From positions 62,001 through 126,000 of the forward strand of contig DASTBU010000043.1 of assembly GCA_035711845.1 (NCBI GenBank): a stretch of 64,000 nt of DNA. Reading direction: 5' to 3'. Source of the DNA: DASTBU01 sp035711845. Its GTDB lineage: Bacteria > Acidobacteriota > Vicinamibacteria > Vicinamibacterales > 2-12-FULL-66-21. Below the pieces are notes generated by a model, which saw nothing but the letters and a program-made list of their open reading frames with translations, was not told the DNA's origin and made no database searches. The translations under genes and the position numbers were made by a program. Below, one piece after another: positions 17,343 to 23,955 of this stretch. Positions within the stretch are counted from its first letter, which is position 1; each line of letters opens with the position of its first letter.

Positions 17343-17682
17343 TACGGCTTCGCCCCCCAGCACGGCCAGGGAAGGATCGGCTGCGTGTAAGGGACGATTT
17401 TCGACCCCGGTTGCTGACGGCGGTGTGAGGTAAGAGCTGTCCACATCGCACGCGAATCCCGGCGAGGGGCCGACCATTCATCGGTCTCAGTTGATCGTCA
17501 CCGTACGGGCTGTCCGGAATTGTCTGCATTCTTCGGACAGATGCGCGCTAGTCCAGCGAAATGTCCGATATTTGTATGCAAATTTCCGACAAACGAACCG
17601 CCCCGCGCAGGAAATCTCGACTCGCATCGGAAGAAGGCGCACTGCTCCGATCTGGGCAGTCTGTCACGCGACGGAGAGCTTC
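17343..17682. other. Spacer with a cluster of TGTCCG-type motifs; no gene seen
   Basis: No convincing reading frame. An AT-richer patch at 17511-17595 holds four similar words: TGTCCGGAATTG (17511), the complement of CGGACA at 17534-17539, TGTCCGATATTTG (17562), and the inverse-complement-like TTTCCGACAAACG (17583). The first two form a hairpin. This could be an operator cluster or a remnant. Confidence 0.4.
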
Positions 17683-20364
17683 CTACCCTTCGCGCAGTAC
17701 GGTGGCGGGATCAAGCCGTGCGGCCCGCCGCGCCGGCAGCCAGGCGGCCAGCACACCTGCGGCAACCAGCGCACCAGCCGCGCCGGCGAACGTTGCCGGA
17801 TCGCGCGCCTCCACCTGAAACAAGAGCGGCCCCACAAACTGCGCCGCCCAGAGGCTGCCTGCCAGCCCGAGCGCGAGTCCGACCACGATCAAGACGCCAA
17901 CGCGGCGTAACACGAGGCGCAGGATCCCGGCGGGCTGTGCACCGAGCGCAAGGCGGAGACCGATCTCGCCCTGACTGGTGCGCACTGCTTGCGCGACGAT
18001 GCCGTAGAGCCCGATGCCGGCGAGCAGGAGGGCGAGTCCGCCGAAGAAGCTCGAGACCATGGCGGTGAGGCGTTCCTGTGTGATCCTCGCATCGATGAAT
18101 TGCTCGAAAGTCCGGAAGATGAACCCAATGGCCGGCTCGGTCCTCGCGAGTGCGGCAGCGACGTCGCGCTCCACGGCCGCTCGCCGGCCACGATCCGCGT
18201 TGATCGTCATGATGACCGTTTCCCCGAGTGGCTGGACTTGCGCGAACGGCACGTACAAGGTGGCCATCATGCCGTCGCGCGGCTCGGTATAGGCGCTGTC
18301 GCCAACCACCCCGACGATCTCGTAGCGCCTCTCGCCGTTCGACAAGCCAATGCGGACGGTCCGGCCGATGGGCTGCGCACCAAGCTGATAGCGGCGCACC
18401 AAGGCCTGGTTGACGATGGCAACAAGCGGTGCGCCCACGCGATCGCCGTCCGTGAAGTCTCTGCCGTTCACGAGCGGCGTCCCCATGGTGCCGAACCAAC
18501 CCGGGCTCGTGGCATTGAGCCACAACCGGTTCGCGCTCAGATCCTCCACGGGCATCGGCTCATCGTCGATGGCGACGCGGTTTGCTCCCCAGCCACCGCC
18601 GGTGAGCAACGGCACCCTGGATAGCGATGCCGACCTCACGCCGGGCACGGCCGCCGCGGCGGCGCGCAGGCGCTCGGCTTGCGGTCCTCGTTGTTCGATC
18701 GGCGCGGCACTCGCCTGAAGATCCAACTCCGCGATGAGCAGGGGCTCGGGGACGAAGCCGAGCGGCAGCTGGTTGAGCGAAGCGAACGAGCGGAGAAAGA
18801 GTCCGGCCGCAGTGACCAGCATCAGCGACATGGCAACCTGCGCGGCGACGAGCGTGCCGCGTACGGCGAAGCGGCGATCGCCGGCAAGTCCTCGACCCGC
18901 ATCCTTGAGCGCCTCACCAGCGGCAACGCTCCTCAAGCCGAGGGCGGGCGCGACACCGGCGACAATCGCCGAGGCGCAGGCGAGCGACACGCTGAATCCG
19001 AGCACGCGCCAATCGAGCGCGAGCGCCAGCGATACGTCGCCCTCCCAGGTGCTCAACTGGCGGACGAGCAGCGCACCGCTCCAGCGCGCGAAGACGAGCC
19101 CCAGAGCTGCACCGGCCGTCGCCACGATCAGACTCTCGGTGAAGGCCAATCGTGCAAGCCGCCCACGCGAGCCGCCAAGCGCCAGTCGCACGGCGAGCTC
19201 GCGGCGCCGGGCCAGCGCGCGCGCGACCACGAGGCTGGCGATGTTCGTGCACGCGACGAGCAGCAGGAGCCCCACGGCCCCGATCATCGCCATGAGCGGC
19301 TTCTCGAACTCTGCGCGCAGCGACGACCTGCCGGTCGCAGCGTCTTCCAGGGTCAATGGACGGGTGAGATAGCGCGCCGCTCTTGTTGCCGCCACACCGC
19401 CCACCGTCGCGGCGCGGATCTGCGGCTGCACGCCGCGGAGCCCGGCATTCGCCTGCGCGAGGCTCTGGCCGGGCTTCCGCCTCACGATGATGTCGAGCCA
19501 CGACCAGCCGACGGATACCAGCCGGCTTTCCTGGCCTCGCACGAGTCGCTCGGCGGCAAACGGCAGCATCACCTCCGTCATCCGCCCCACGTCCACACCG
19601 AAGAACCCCGGTGGCATCACGCCGACGACGGTGAATGCCCTGCGCTGCAGGGTGATCTGGCGTCCGATCACGTCATCGGCGCCGGCGAACTGCTCGCGCC
19701 AGAATCGGTGGCTGATGACAGCCACGGGGCCATCCGGCGCAGCGGCAACGTCGTCGGCCGGAGTGAGCATGCGGCCGCGCTCGGCAGACACGCCCAGCAC
19801 CTCGAAGAAGCGCCCGCTCACGTAGGCACCGTCCACGAATGCGCTCTGGCCGCCGCGCGACAGATCGAATCTCTCGTTGGCCCATGCGATGGCGCCGTCG
19901 AACAGATCGTTCTCGCGAGCCTTGATCTCCGTCCAGAGCGGATAGGACCACGATCCATCGAGGAGCAGCGCCAAACGACCCGGGTCACGCACCGGCAGCG
20001 GGCGCAGGATGAGACCGTTGAAGATCGAGAACAGCGCCGTATTGGCGCCGATGCCCAGCGTCAGAGTCGCGATCGCGACGAGTGCAAAACCCGGGTTCTT
20101 GCGCAACCCGCGAGCCCCGATACGGATGTCCTGCCACAGCTGATCGACAGCGCCAGACACCCACACGTCACGCACGTCCTCGACGGCAAGCGTCACGTTT
20201 CCCATGGCCCGCTGGCTCGCCCGCGCCGCGTCGCCTGGCGCGAGGCCGCCACGCTCGAGCGCGTCCCGACGGTGTGCGCGGTGCGCCTCGATCTCGTCAC
20301 GAAGATCGGCGTCGTGACGCGAGCGGCGGAGGAGGTACATCAGGCGGCGCAAAAGAGCGCTCAT
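17683..20364 (-). CDS. Acidobacterial-type orphan ABC permease (ADOP family, MacB/FtsX-like)
   Basis: 893-residue permease. The N-terminal 90 residues are the family's short extension (LRRLMYLLRRSRHDADLRDEIEAH) ahead of DIRIGARGLRKNPGFALVAIATLTLGIGANTA, the first membrane helix. A MacB-type periplasmic domain follows, then three membrane helices (GLLLLVACTNIASLVVA...), a second periplasmic domain and a final three-helix FtsX bundle ending LPARRAARLDPATVLREG. No ATPase gene is adjacent, as is usual for these duplicated orphan permeases, whose transported substrate is unknown. It lies 35 bp downstream of a padR gene and is surely regulated with it. Confidence 0.93.
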   Translation of the reverse strand: MSALLRRLMYLLRRSRHDADLRDEIEAHRAHRRDALERGGLAPGDAARASQRAMGNVTLAVEDVRDVWVSGAVDQLWQDIRIGARGLRKNPGFALVAIATLTLGIGANTALFSIFNGLILRPLPVRDPGRLALLLDGSWSYPLWTEIKARENDLFDGAIAWANERFDLSRGGQSAFVDGAYVSGRFFEVLGVSAERGRMLTPADDVAAAPDGPVAVISHRFWREQFAGADDVIGRQITLQRRAFTVVGVMPPGFFGVDVGRMTEVMLPFAAERLVRGQESRLVSVGWSWLDIIVRRKPGQSLAQANAGLRGVQPQIRAATVGGVAATRAARYLTRPLTLEDAATGRSSLRAEFEKPLMAMIGAVGLLLLVACTNIASLVVARALARRRELAVRLALGGSRGRLARLAFTESLIVATAGAALGLVFARWSGALLVRQLSTWEGDVSLALALDWRVLGFSVSLACASAIVAGVAPALGLRSVAAGEALKDAGRGLAGDRRFAVRGTLVAAQVAMSLMLVTAAGLFLRSFASLNQLPLGFVPEPLLIAELDLQASAAPIEQRGPQAERLRAAAAAVPGVRSASLSRVPLLTGGGWGANRVAIDDEPMPVEDLSANRLWLNATSPGWFGTMGTPLVNGRDFTDGDRVGAPLVAIVNQALVRRYQLGAQPIGRTVRIGLSNGERRYEIVGVVGDSAYTEPRDGMMATLYVPFAQVQPLGETVIMTINADRGRRAAVERDVAAALARTEPAIGFIFRTFEQFIDARITQERLTAMVSSFFGGLALLLAGIGLYGIVAQAVRTSQGEIGLRLALGAQPAGILRLVLRRVGVLIVVGLALGLAGSLWAAQFVGPLLFQVEARDPATFAGAAGALVAAGVLAAWLPARRAARLDPATVLREG

Positions 20365-20399
20365 GAGACGGACCTTTCATGTGCGATGGACGGCAGGAC

Positions 20400-20738
20400 T
20401 CATGTCGATGCGAGCACGCGTTGGATCACGCTGACCATGCGGTCGAACTCGGCGTGTTCGGCCGTCAGTTGCCTGCGGCCGGCGGCGGTCAGCGTGTAGT
20501 AGCGCGCGCGGCGGTTGTTCTCCGACGTGCCCCACTCGGCCTTCACCCAGCCGTTCAGTAGCAGCCGCTGGAGCGCCGGATACAACGCACTCTCCCCGAT
20601 CCGGAGCACGTCGTCTGACACCACTCGCAGGTGCTCGACGATGCCGTAGCCGTGCTTGGCGCCTGGCCTGAGCGCCTTCAAGATGAGGAGCTCGAGCGTG
20701 CCTGGGAGAAGATCGGAGGGCGTGTTCGTGAGTCCCAT
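20400..20738 (-). CDS. PadR family transcriptional regulator
   Basis: 112-residue winged-helix repressor. Family hallmarks: the start LLPGTLELLILKAL, HGYGI, the recognition part ESALYPALQRLLLNGWVKAEWG, and RARYYTLTAAGRRQL, followed by a C-terminal dimerisation helix. Its gene precedes the ADOP permease, the standard acidobacterial pairing, so it probably represses both genes. The ATG at 20738 lies inside a perfect palindrome; the -10 hexamer is only 14 nt upstream, so the 5' leader would be about 7 nt and no true Shine-Dalgarno is available. Confidence 0.92.
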   Translation of the reverse strand: MGLTNTPSDLLPGTLELLILKALRPGAKHGYGIVEHLRVVSDDVLRIGESALYPALQRLLLNGWVKAEWGTSENNRRARYYTLTAAGRRQLTAEHAEFDRMVSVIQRVLAST

Positions 20739-20752
20739 CAGTGCCTGATGGG
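20734..20752. promoter_or_regulatory. Palindromic operator overlapping the padR start codon
   Basis: CCCATCAG-TGC-CTGATGGG is a perfect 8-bp inverted repeat around a 3-nt centre. It covers the padR ATG and the expected transcription start, a good position for autorepression. A related copy lies at 20785-20802. Confidence 0.7.
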
Positions 20753-20781
20753 AATCTACCGAGCCCCGCGTCGGTTGTCAA
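20753..20781 (-). promoter_or_regulatory. padR promoter (-35 TTGACA, 17-bp spacer, -10 TAGATT)
   Basis: On the minus strand a perfect -35 hexamer (20776-20781) is followed by exactly 17 bp and TAGATT (20753-20758). It lies between the two palindromes, so repressor bound at both would enclose the promoter. Confidence 0.8.
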
Positions 20782-21012
20782 CTGCCATCAGCGCCTGAGG
20801 GGAAACGGGAGCGCTGCGGCGACTTCGGAAGTGCGACCAGATTATGCCCCGACTGCTCAATCAGGTCGCGCAGGCCGCTTTGAAGTCCAAGGGCGATATC
20901 TTCGAGCTGCTCGACCCGCGGTTCGTCGGCCGTCTCGGCCCAGCGTCGAGCCGCCAAGTTGCTTCGCGAACTCCGTAGCCCTGGCTACCGCGTCGAACTC
21001 CCGGCGGCGTCA
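20778..21012 (-). pseudogene. Possible frameshifted gene remnant
   Basis: Two minus-strand frames join into a coherent-looking peptide: RRREFDAVARATEFAKQL in one frame, then, after a shift of one base near 20956-20965, AARRWAETADEPRVEQLEDI continuing to LVALPKSP and a TGA at 20778-20780. The amino-acid composition is protein-like (amphipathic, charged), but there is no start codon after the preceding in-frame stop and I do not recognise the family. It overlaps the padR promoter. It may be a decayed gene or chance. Confidence 0.25.
20785..20802. promoter_or_regulatory. Second, imperfect padR-type operator
   Basis: CCATCAG-CGC-CTGAGGGG repeats the CATCAG...CTGA design of the operator at 20734-20752 exactly 50 bp away (CATCAG at 20736 and 20786), i.e. 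close to five helical turns, upstream of the -35 element. Confidence 0.55.
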
Positions 21013-21054
21013 GGGGAATGCCTTGTGACCGTCCCCCCGATTTTCGGCCCTCTT

Positions 21055-21987
21055 TCAGATCACCGTCCGCGTCGTCCAGCGGCGGCTCTGCCGCGCCTCG
21101 ACCTTCCCTTTCAGCGTCTGGCGGTTCTTCTCGCGCACGATCTCCAGGGTGAACTCGTGACCTTCCTCGAGCCGCCGCACCTGGCGCGACAGCGCTGAGG
21201 GTGAGTCCACGGCCGACCCGTCGATCGAGACGATGACGTCGCCCGCCTTCAGGCCGGCCTTCGCGGCCGTCGAATTGTCGGCCACCGACGTCACGAGCAC
21301 GCCTTCTTTGGCGCCGAAGTAGTCACCGAGCTGCTCGGACAGCGAGCTGACCGTGATCCCGAGCCTTCCGGAGCCGCCCCAGAAGCCCTCCCACTCCGGC
21401 AGGAGCTCGAACACATCGGGCGCCGGTCGCGCTGGAGGTGGAGGCAGTGTCGGTGGTGTCGGCGGTACGGGGGGACGAGGCGCGATGCGGATGTCGGGGA
21501 GGCCGTCGAAGTCGCCGAAATACCTGAACCCGCCTGAAGCCTCCGGCCGGACCAACAGCGTGGTCCGCTGCCCGTCGCGGACGACGACCGCCTGCACTTC
21601 GCGATCCGCCGGGGTTTCCTGTACGAGCCGCGAGAACTGCCTCGAGCTCCGGACGCGCTCCCCGTCGAACTCAACGACGATGTCGCCGGCCTTGAAGCCG
21701 GCTTTCTCGGCAGGACTGTCGGCGGTGACGTCCTCGATGAGCACGCCGCCGATCGCCGGCAGCTTCGCCCGCTTTGCCGCCTCTTCGTCGACATCCTGGA
21801 TCGACACGCCGATGCGGCTCCCGCCCCGGAAAACCTGCATCGTCGAGGAGGGCTCCACCTTCACGATGGAAGGCTCACCCTTCGCCCGCACCTTGCTCTG
21901 CCCTTCCGCCACCGGCGCCATCGCGGCACCGATGCCCACGCCCGCGACCATCGCCAGGGTGACGGCGGCCGTTGTTCTGACTCTCAT
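21055..21987 (-). CDS. Exported protein with two PDZ domains
   Basis: 310-residue secreted protein with a signal peptide (AAVTLAMVAGVGIGAAMAPVAEG). Two PDZ domains are evident: residues about 55-150 (IGVSIQDVD ... GVLIEDVTADSPAEKAGFKAGDIV) and about 205-300 (LGITVSSLSEQLGDYFG ... VADNSTAAKAGLKAGDVIV), joined by a Pro-rich linker (RPPVPPTPPTLPPPPARP). There is no trypsin-like protease domain, so it resembles the PDZ half of DegP/HtrA. It may recognise C-termini of envelope proteins as an adaptor or chaperone. The ATG has GGAGAA 6 nt upstream. Confidence 0.88.
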   Translation of the reverse strand: MRVRTTAAVTLAMVAGVGIGAAMAPVAEGQSKVRAKGEPSIVKVEPSSTMQVFRGGSRIGVSIQDVDEEAAKRAKLPAIGGVLIEDVTADSPAEKAGFKAGDIVVEFDGERVRSSRQFSRLVQETPADREVQAVVVRDGQRTTLLVRPEASGGFRYFGDFDGLPDIRIAPRPPVPPTPPTLPPPPARPAPDVFELLPEWEGFWGGSGRLGITVSSLSEQLGDYFGAKEGVLVTSVADNSTAAKAGLKAGDVIVSIDGSAVDSPSALSRQVRRLEEGHEFTLEIVREKNRQTLKGKVEARQSRRWTTRTVI

Positions 21988-22365
21988 GCTGAGTTCTCCA
22001 TGCCGAATCGAAATCGCCTTAGATCCTTCGACGAACCAACACCCCGTTCACGAGCGCGCGCCAGCGAACCCTTGAACCCCGGAACCTTGAACCCTGAACC
22101 CCGTGAGAGAGACGCATCGATTTTTGAAAAGGTTGTGTCCGGGCCGTCCGGGATGGAGGTCACAAGGCGTCACCGCAATGGGACGGCGGGGTACGGGAAC
22201 CGAGGATTTCCGGGCGTTCGGGCGGGCACGGGATTTGATGTGGTGGGGGGTGGTCGCGCGGAATCAACGGGGTGCGTTAACTCAGGCAGGCGCTGGCATC
22301 GCCGCATCCCGTCGCAAGTTGTCCGATTTCGCGCGGCCATTCGTGTCTCTGGGAGGAGTACCACG
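21988..22365. other. Spacer with a heptad repeat; no gene seen
   Basis: No convincing frame. At about 22063-22102 a 7-bp-period repeat occurs (TTGAACC CCGGAAC CTTGAAC CCTGAAC). The rest probably carries the divergent promoters of the PDZ gene and of the lipoprotein gene at 22366, but no consensus pair is evident. Confidence 0.5.
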
Positions 22366-22746
22366 ATGCGTAAATCGATTACGCGTTCCGCAGGTTCCTG
22401 GACCCTGGCGCTCACCGTTTCGATTGCCGCCCTGATCCTTGCCGGCTGCGCCCTGGCGACCAGTCCGTCGGTGGCCGAGCTGAAGTACAACCCGGGCCGA
22501 TACCAGGACAAGACCGTCGCCATCGAGGGGGTGGTGACGAGTTCCTGGGGAGTGCCCCTGGTCCCGTTCCGGTTCTACAGGGTGGACGACGGGACGGGTG
22601 AGATGACGGTGCTCTCGCAGAGCGGCCGCGTGCCCACGAAAGGCGCCCGCGTGCGGGTGAAGGGGCGCGTCAACGAGGTCGCCACGCTCGGCGGCCAGAG
22701 CGTCGGCCTGCACATCCAGCAGACCGACCTCGACTTCAAGCGGTAG
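22366..22746 (+). CDS. Small lipoprotein with OB-fold-like domain
   Basis: 126-residue predicted lipoprotein. The signal ends in the lipobox LAGC (SIAALILAGCALA). The mature part (YNPGRYQDKTVAIEGVVTSS ... YRVDDGTGEMTVLSQSGRVPTKGARVRVKGRV) has the strand pattern and the VxGxV...VDDGTG-I sequence typical of OB-fold tRNA_anti-like/BOF domains that bind small ligands or oligosaccharides in the periplasm. The ATG at 22366 has GGGAGGAG upstream; the long open frame before it is not coding-like. It converges on the beta-lactamase-fold gene, stops 2 bp apart. Confidence 0.85.
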   Translation: MRKSITRSAGSWTLALTVSIAALILAGCALATSPSVAELKYNPGRYQDKTVAIEGVVTSSWGVPLVPFRFYRVDDGTGEMTVLSQSGRVPTKGARVRVKGRVNEVATLGGQSVGLHIQQTDLDFKR

Positions 22747-22748
22747 CT

Positions 22749-23675
22749 TCACCGGATCCGGCGCCCGTATTCCGAGCTGAGGGCGAGCCGGTTGAAATAG
22801 TCGAAGGCGCGGCGCGATGCTGTCTCGATGGCCGCATCGCCCGCGCCGTTCTCCTTCAGGAACGTCGTCATCATCACGAAGATGTAGGGACGCGACTCGA
22901 GGTAGACAATCCCCGCGTCCACGGCAACACCCTCCAGGCCTCCCGGCTTGTTGGCCACCTCCACGCGCGGCGGAACGCTGCGGCGCAGGGCGCTGGACTT
23001 GGGCTTCTTCAGCACGGCCAGCATGTCCTGATGGCTCGCCTTGCTGAGGCCTTCCCCACGGTGAACGATCTCCAGCAGGCGCGCGATCTCCGCCGGCGTG
23101 GCCACGTTCTCCTCGCCGCGCCTGGCCGCGTCGAGATCTATCATCCGGCGGCGAAGCCTGGTCTGGTCGAGACCGAGCGCTGACATCCGGCTGTTGACGT
23201 TCTGCATGCCCACGACGTCGATGAGGACGTTGGTTGCCGTGTTGTCGCTCAGCACGATCATCAGCGTCGCATAGTCGCCGAGCGAGAGCGTCGGAGACGT
23301 GAGCTCGTTGAGGATTCCCGAACCTCCGACCGCGTGGCGCCGGTCGAGCGCTCGCGAATCGTCGAGGCGAAGCCTGGCCTCGTCCACCTGCCTGAAGAGC
23401 TCGTAGAGGATCGCGATCTTGATCGTCGAGGCGGTCGGAAAAACCTCGTGCTCGAGCCGCCCGAGACGATCGCCGCTGGTCAGGTCGACGAGCGTATAGC
23501 CGACGACGCCGTCGACCGCGGCCGCCTCGGCTTCGAGCCGTCGCCCGAGGGCCTTCCACAGTTCCGACGCCTTGGCGTTCTGCGCCGCCTGCGCGGCAAT
23601 CAGCGAGGGCGCCGTCAGAACGGAACCGGCCGCGAGCAGCGCTGCGCCGAGCAAGACGATTATCCTGACGCGCAT
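22749..23675 (-). CDS. Serine hydrolase of the class A beta-lactamase fold, probably not a classical beta-lactamase
   Basis: 308-residue exported protein (signal IIVLLGAALLAAGSVLTAP). The class A active-site serine motif TASTIKIAILYE (SxxK) and the SDN loop (LSDNTATNVLID) are present. The KTG motif appears as NKPGG (KPG), and the omega-loop glutamate that normally deacylates penicillin (ExxLN) is not evident: that region reads RRRMIDLDAARRGEENVATP. This pattern is found in a broad group of beta-lactamase-like serine hydrolases whose substrate may be a peptidoglycan stem or an ester. The ATG at 23675 follows AGGTGG. Its upstream region is the inverted-repeat element at 23707-23955. Confidence 0.85.
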   Translation of the reverse strand: MRVRIIVLLGAALLAAGSVLTAPSLIAAQAAQNAKASELWKALGRRLEAEAAAVDGVVGYTLVDLTSGDRLGRLEHEVFPTASTIKIAILYELFRQVDEARLRLDDSRALDRRHAVGGSGILNELTSPTLSLGDYATLMIVLSDNTATNVLIDVVGMQNVNSRMSALGLDQTRLRRRMIDLDAARRGEENVATPAEIARLLEIVHRGEGLSKASHQDMLAVLKKPKSSALRRSVPPRVEVANKPGGLEGVAVDAGIVYLESRPYIFVMMTTFLKENGAGDAAIETASRRAFDYFNRLALSSEYGRRIR

Positions 23676-23706
23676 GCGAGCACCACCTGTGAAGGAGCCT
23701 CTAGGT

Positions 23707-23955
23707 CCACGATTCACGTGAGTTGAGCATACGACGCGGGTGGCGCACGGCGGGGCGCCCCGCCCGCCGCGCAGGCGCCGGGGCCCCCGCCGCGCGTTTT
23801 CCAGCGCGGTGGGGTGGAGGAGCCACACGCGTGACAAGTGCTTTTGGCGCCGAGCCGGGGTCCCCGCCGCGCACGCCTGCGCGGTGGGGTGGTGGGGACG
23901 GGTGGGGCTGCCGGGCGCCAGGACCCGCGTTCATCTCAACTCACGTGAATCGTGG
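23707..23955. mobile_element. MITE-like element with perfect 21-bp terminal inverted repeats
   Basis: Left end 23707-23727 and right end 23935-23955 are exact reverse complements over 21 bp, each containing the 8-bp palindrome TCACGTGA. The 207-bp interior is extremely GC-rich and holds two similar hairpins (CCGCGC...GCGCGG, near 23789-23811 and 23867-23884), each followed by GGTGGGGTGG. There is no coding capacity. The right end supplies the last codons (PHDSRELR) of the phosphatase gene. No target-site duplication is obvious. The look is that of a non-autonomous insertion or a large REP-type element. Confidence 0.6.

Noticed and set aside
18679..20499. 606-residue plus-strand frame opposite the ADOP permease
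   Set aside because: Antisense shadow rich in Arg, Glu, His and Gln; the minus-strand permease has all family motifs and helices.
20878..20892. GGACTTCAAA on the minus strand as the anticodon loop of tRNA-Sec (selC)
   Set aside because: The flanking bases do not form an anticodon stem and no 8-bp acceptor or T-arm is present; selC is presumably elsewhere.
23714..23721. TCACGTGA palindromes in the ends of the 23.7-23.9 kb element as parS sites
   Set aside because: The local ParB sites have the form GTTCCACGTGGAAC; these ends share only the CACGTG core and are placed at exact inverted termini, which fits an element end better.
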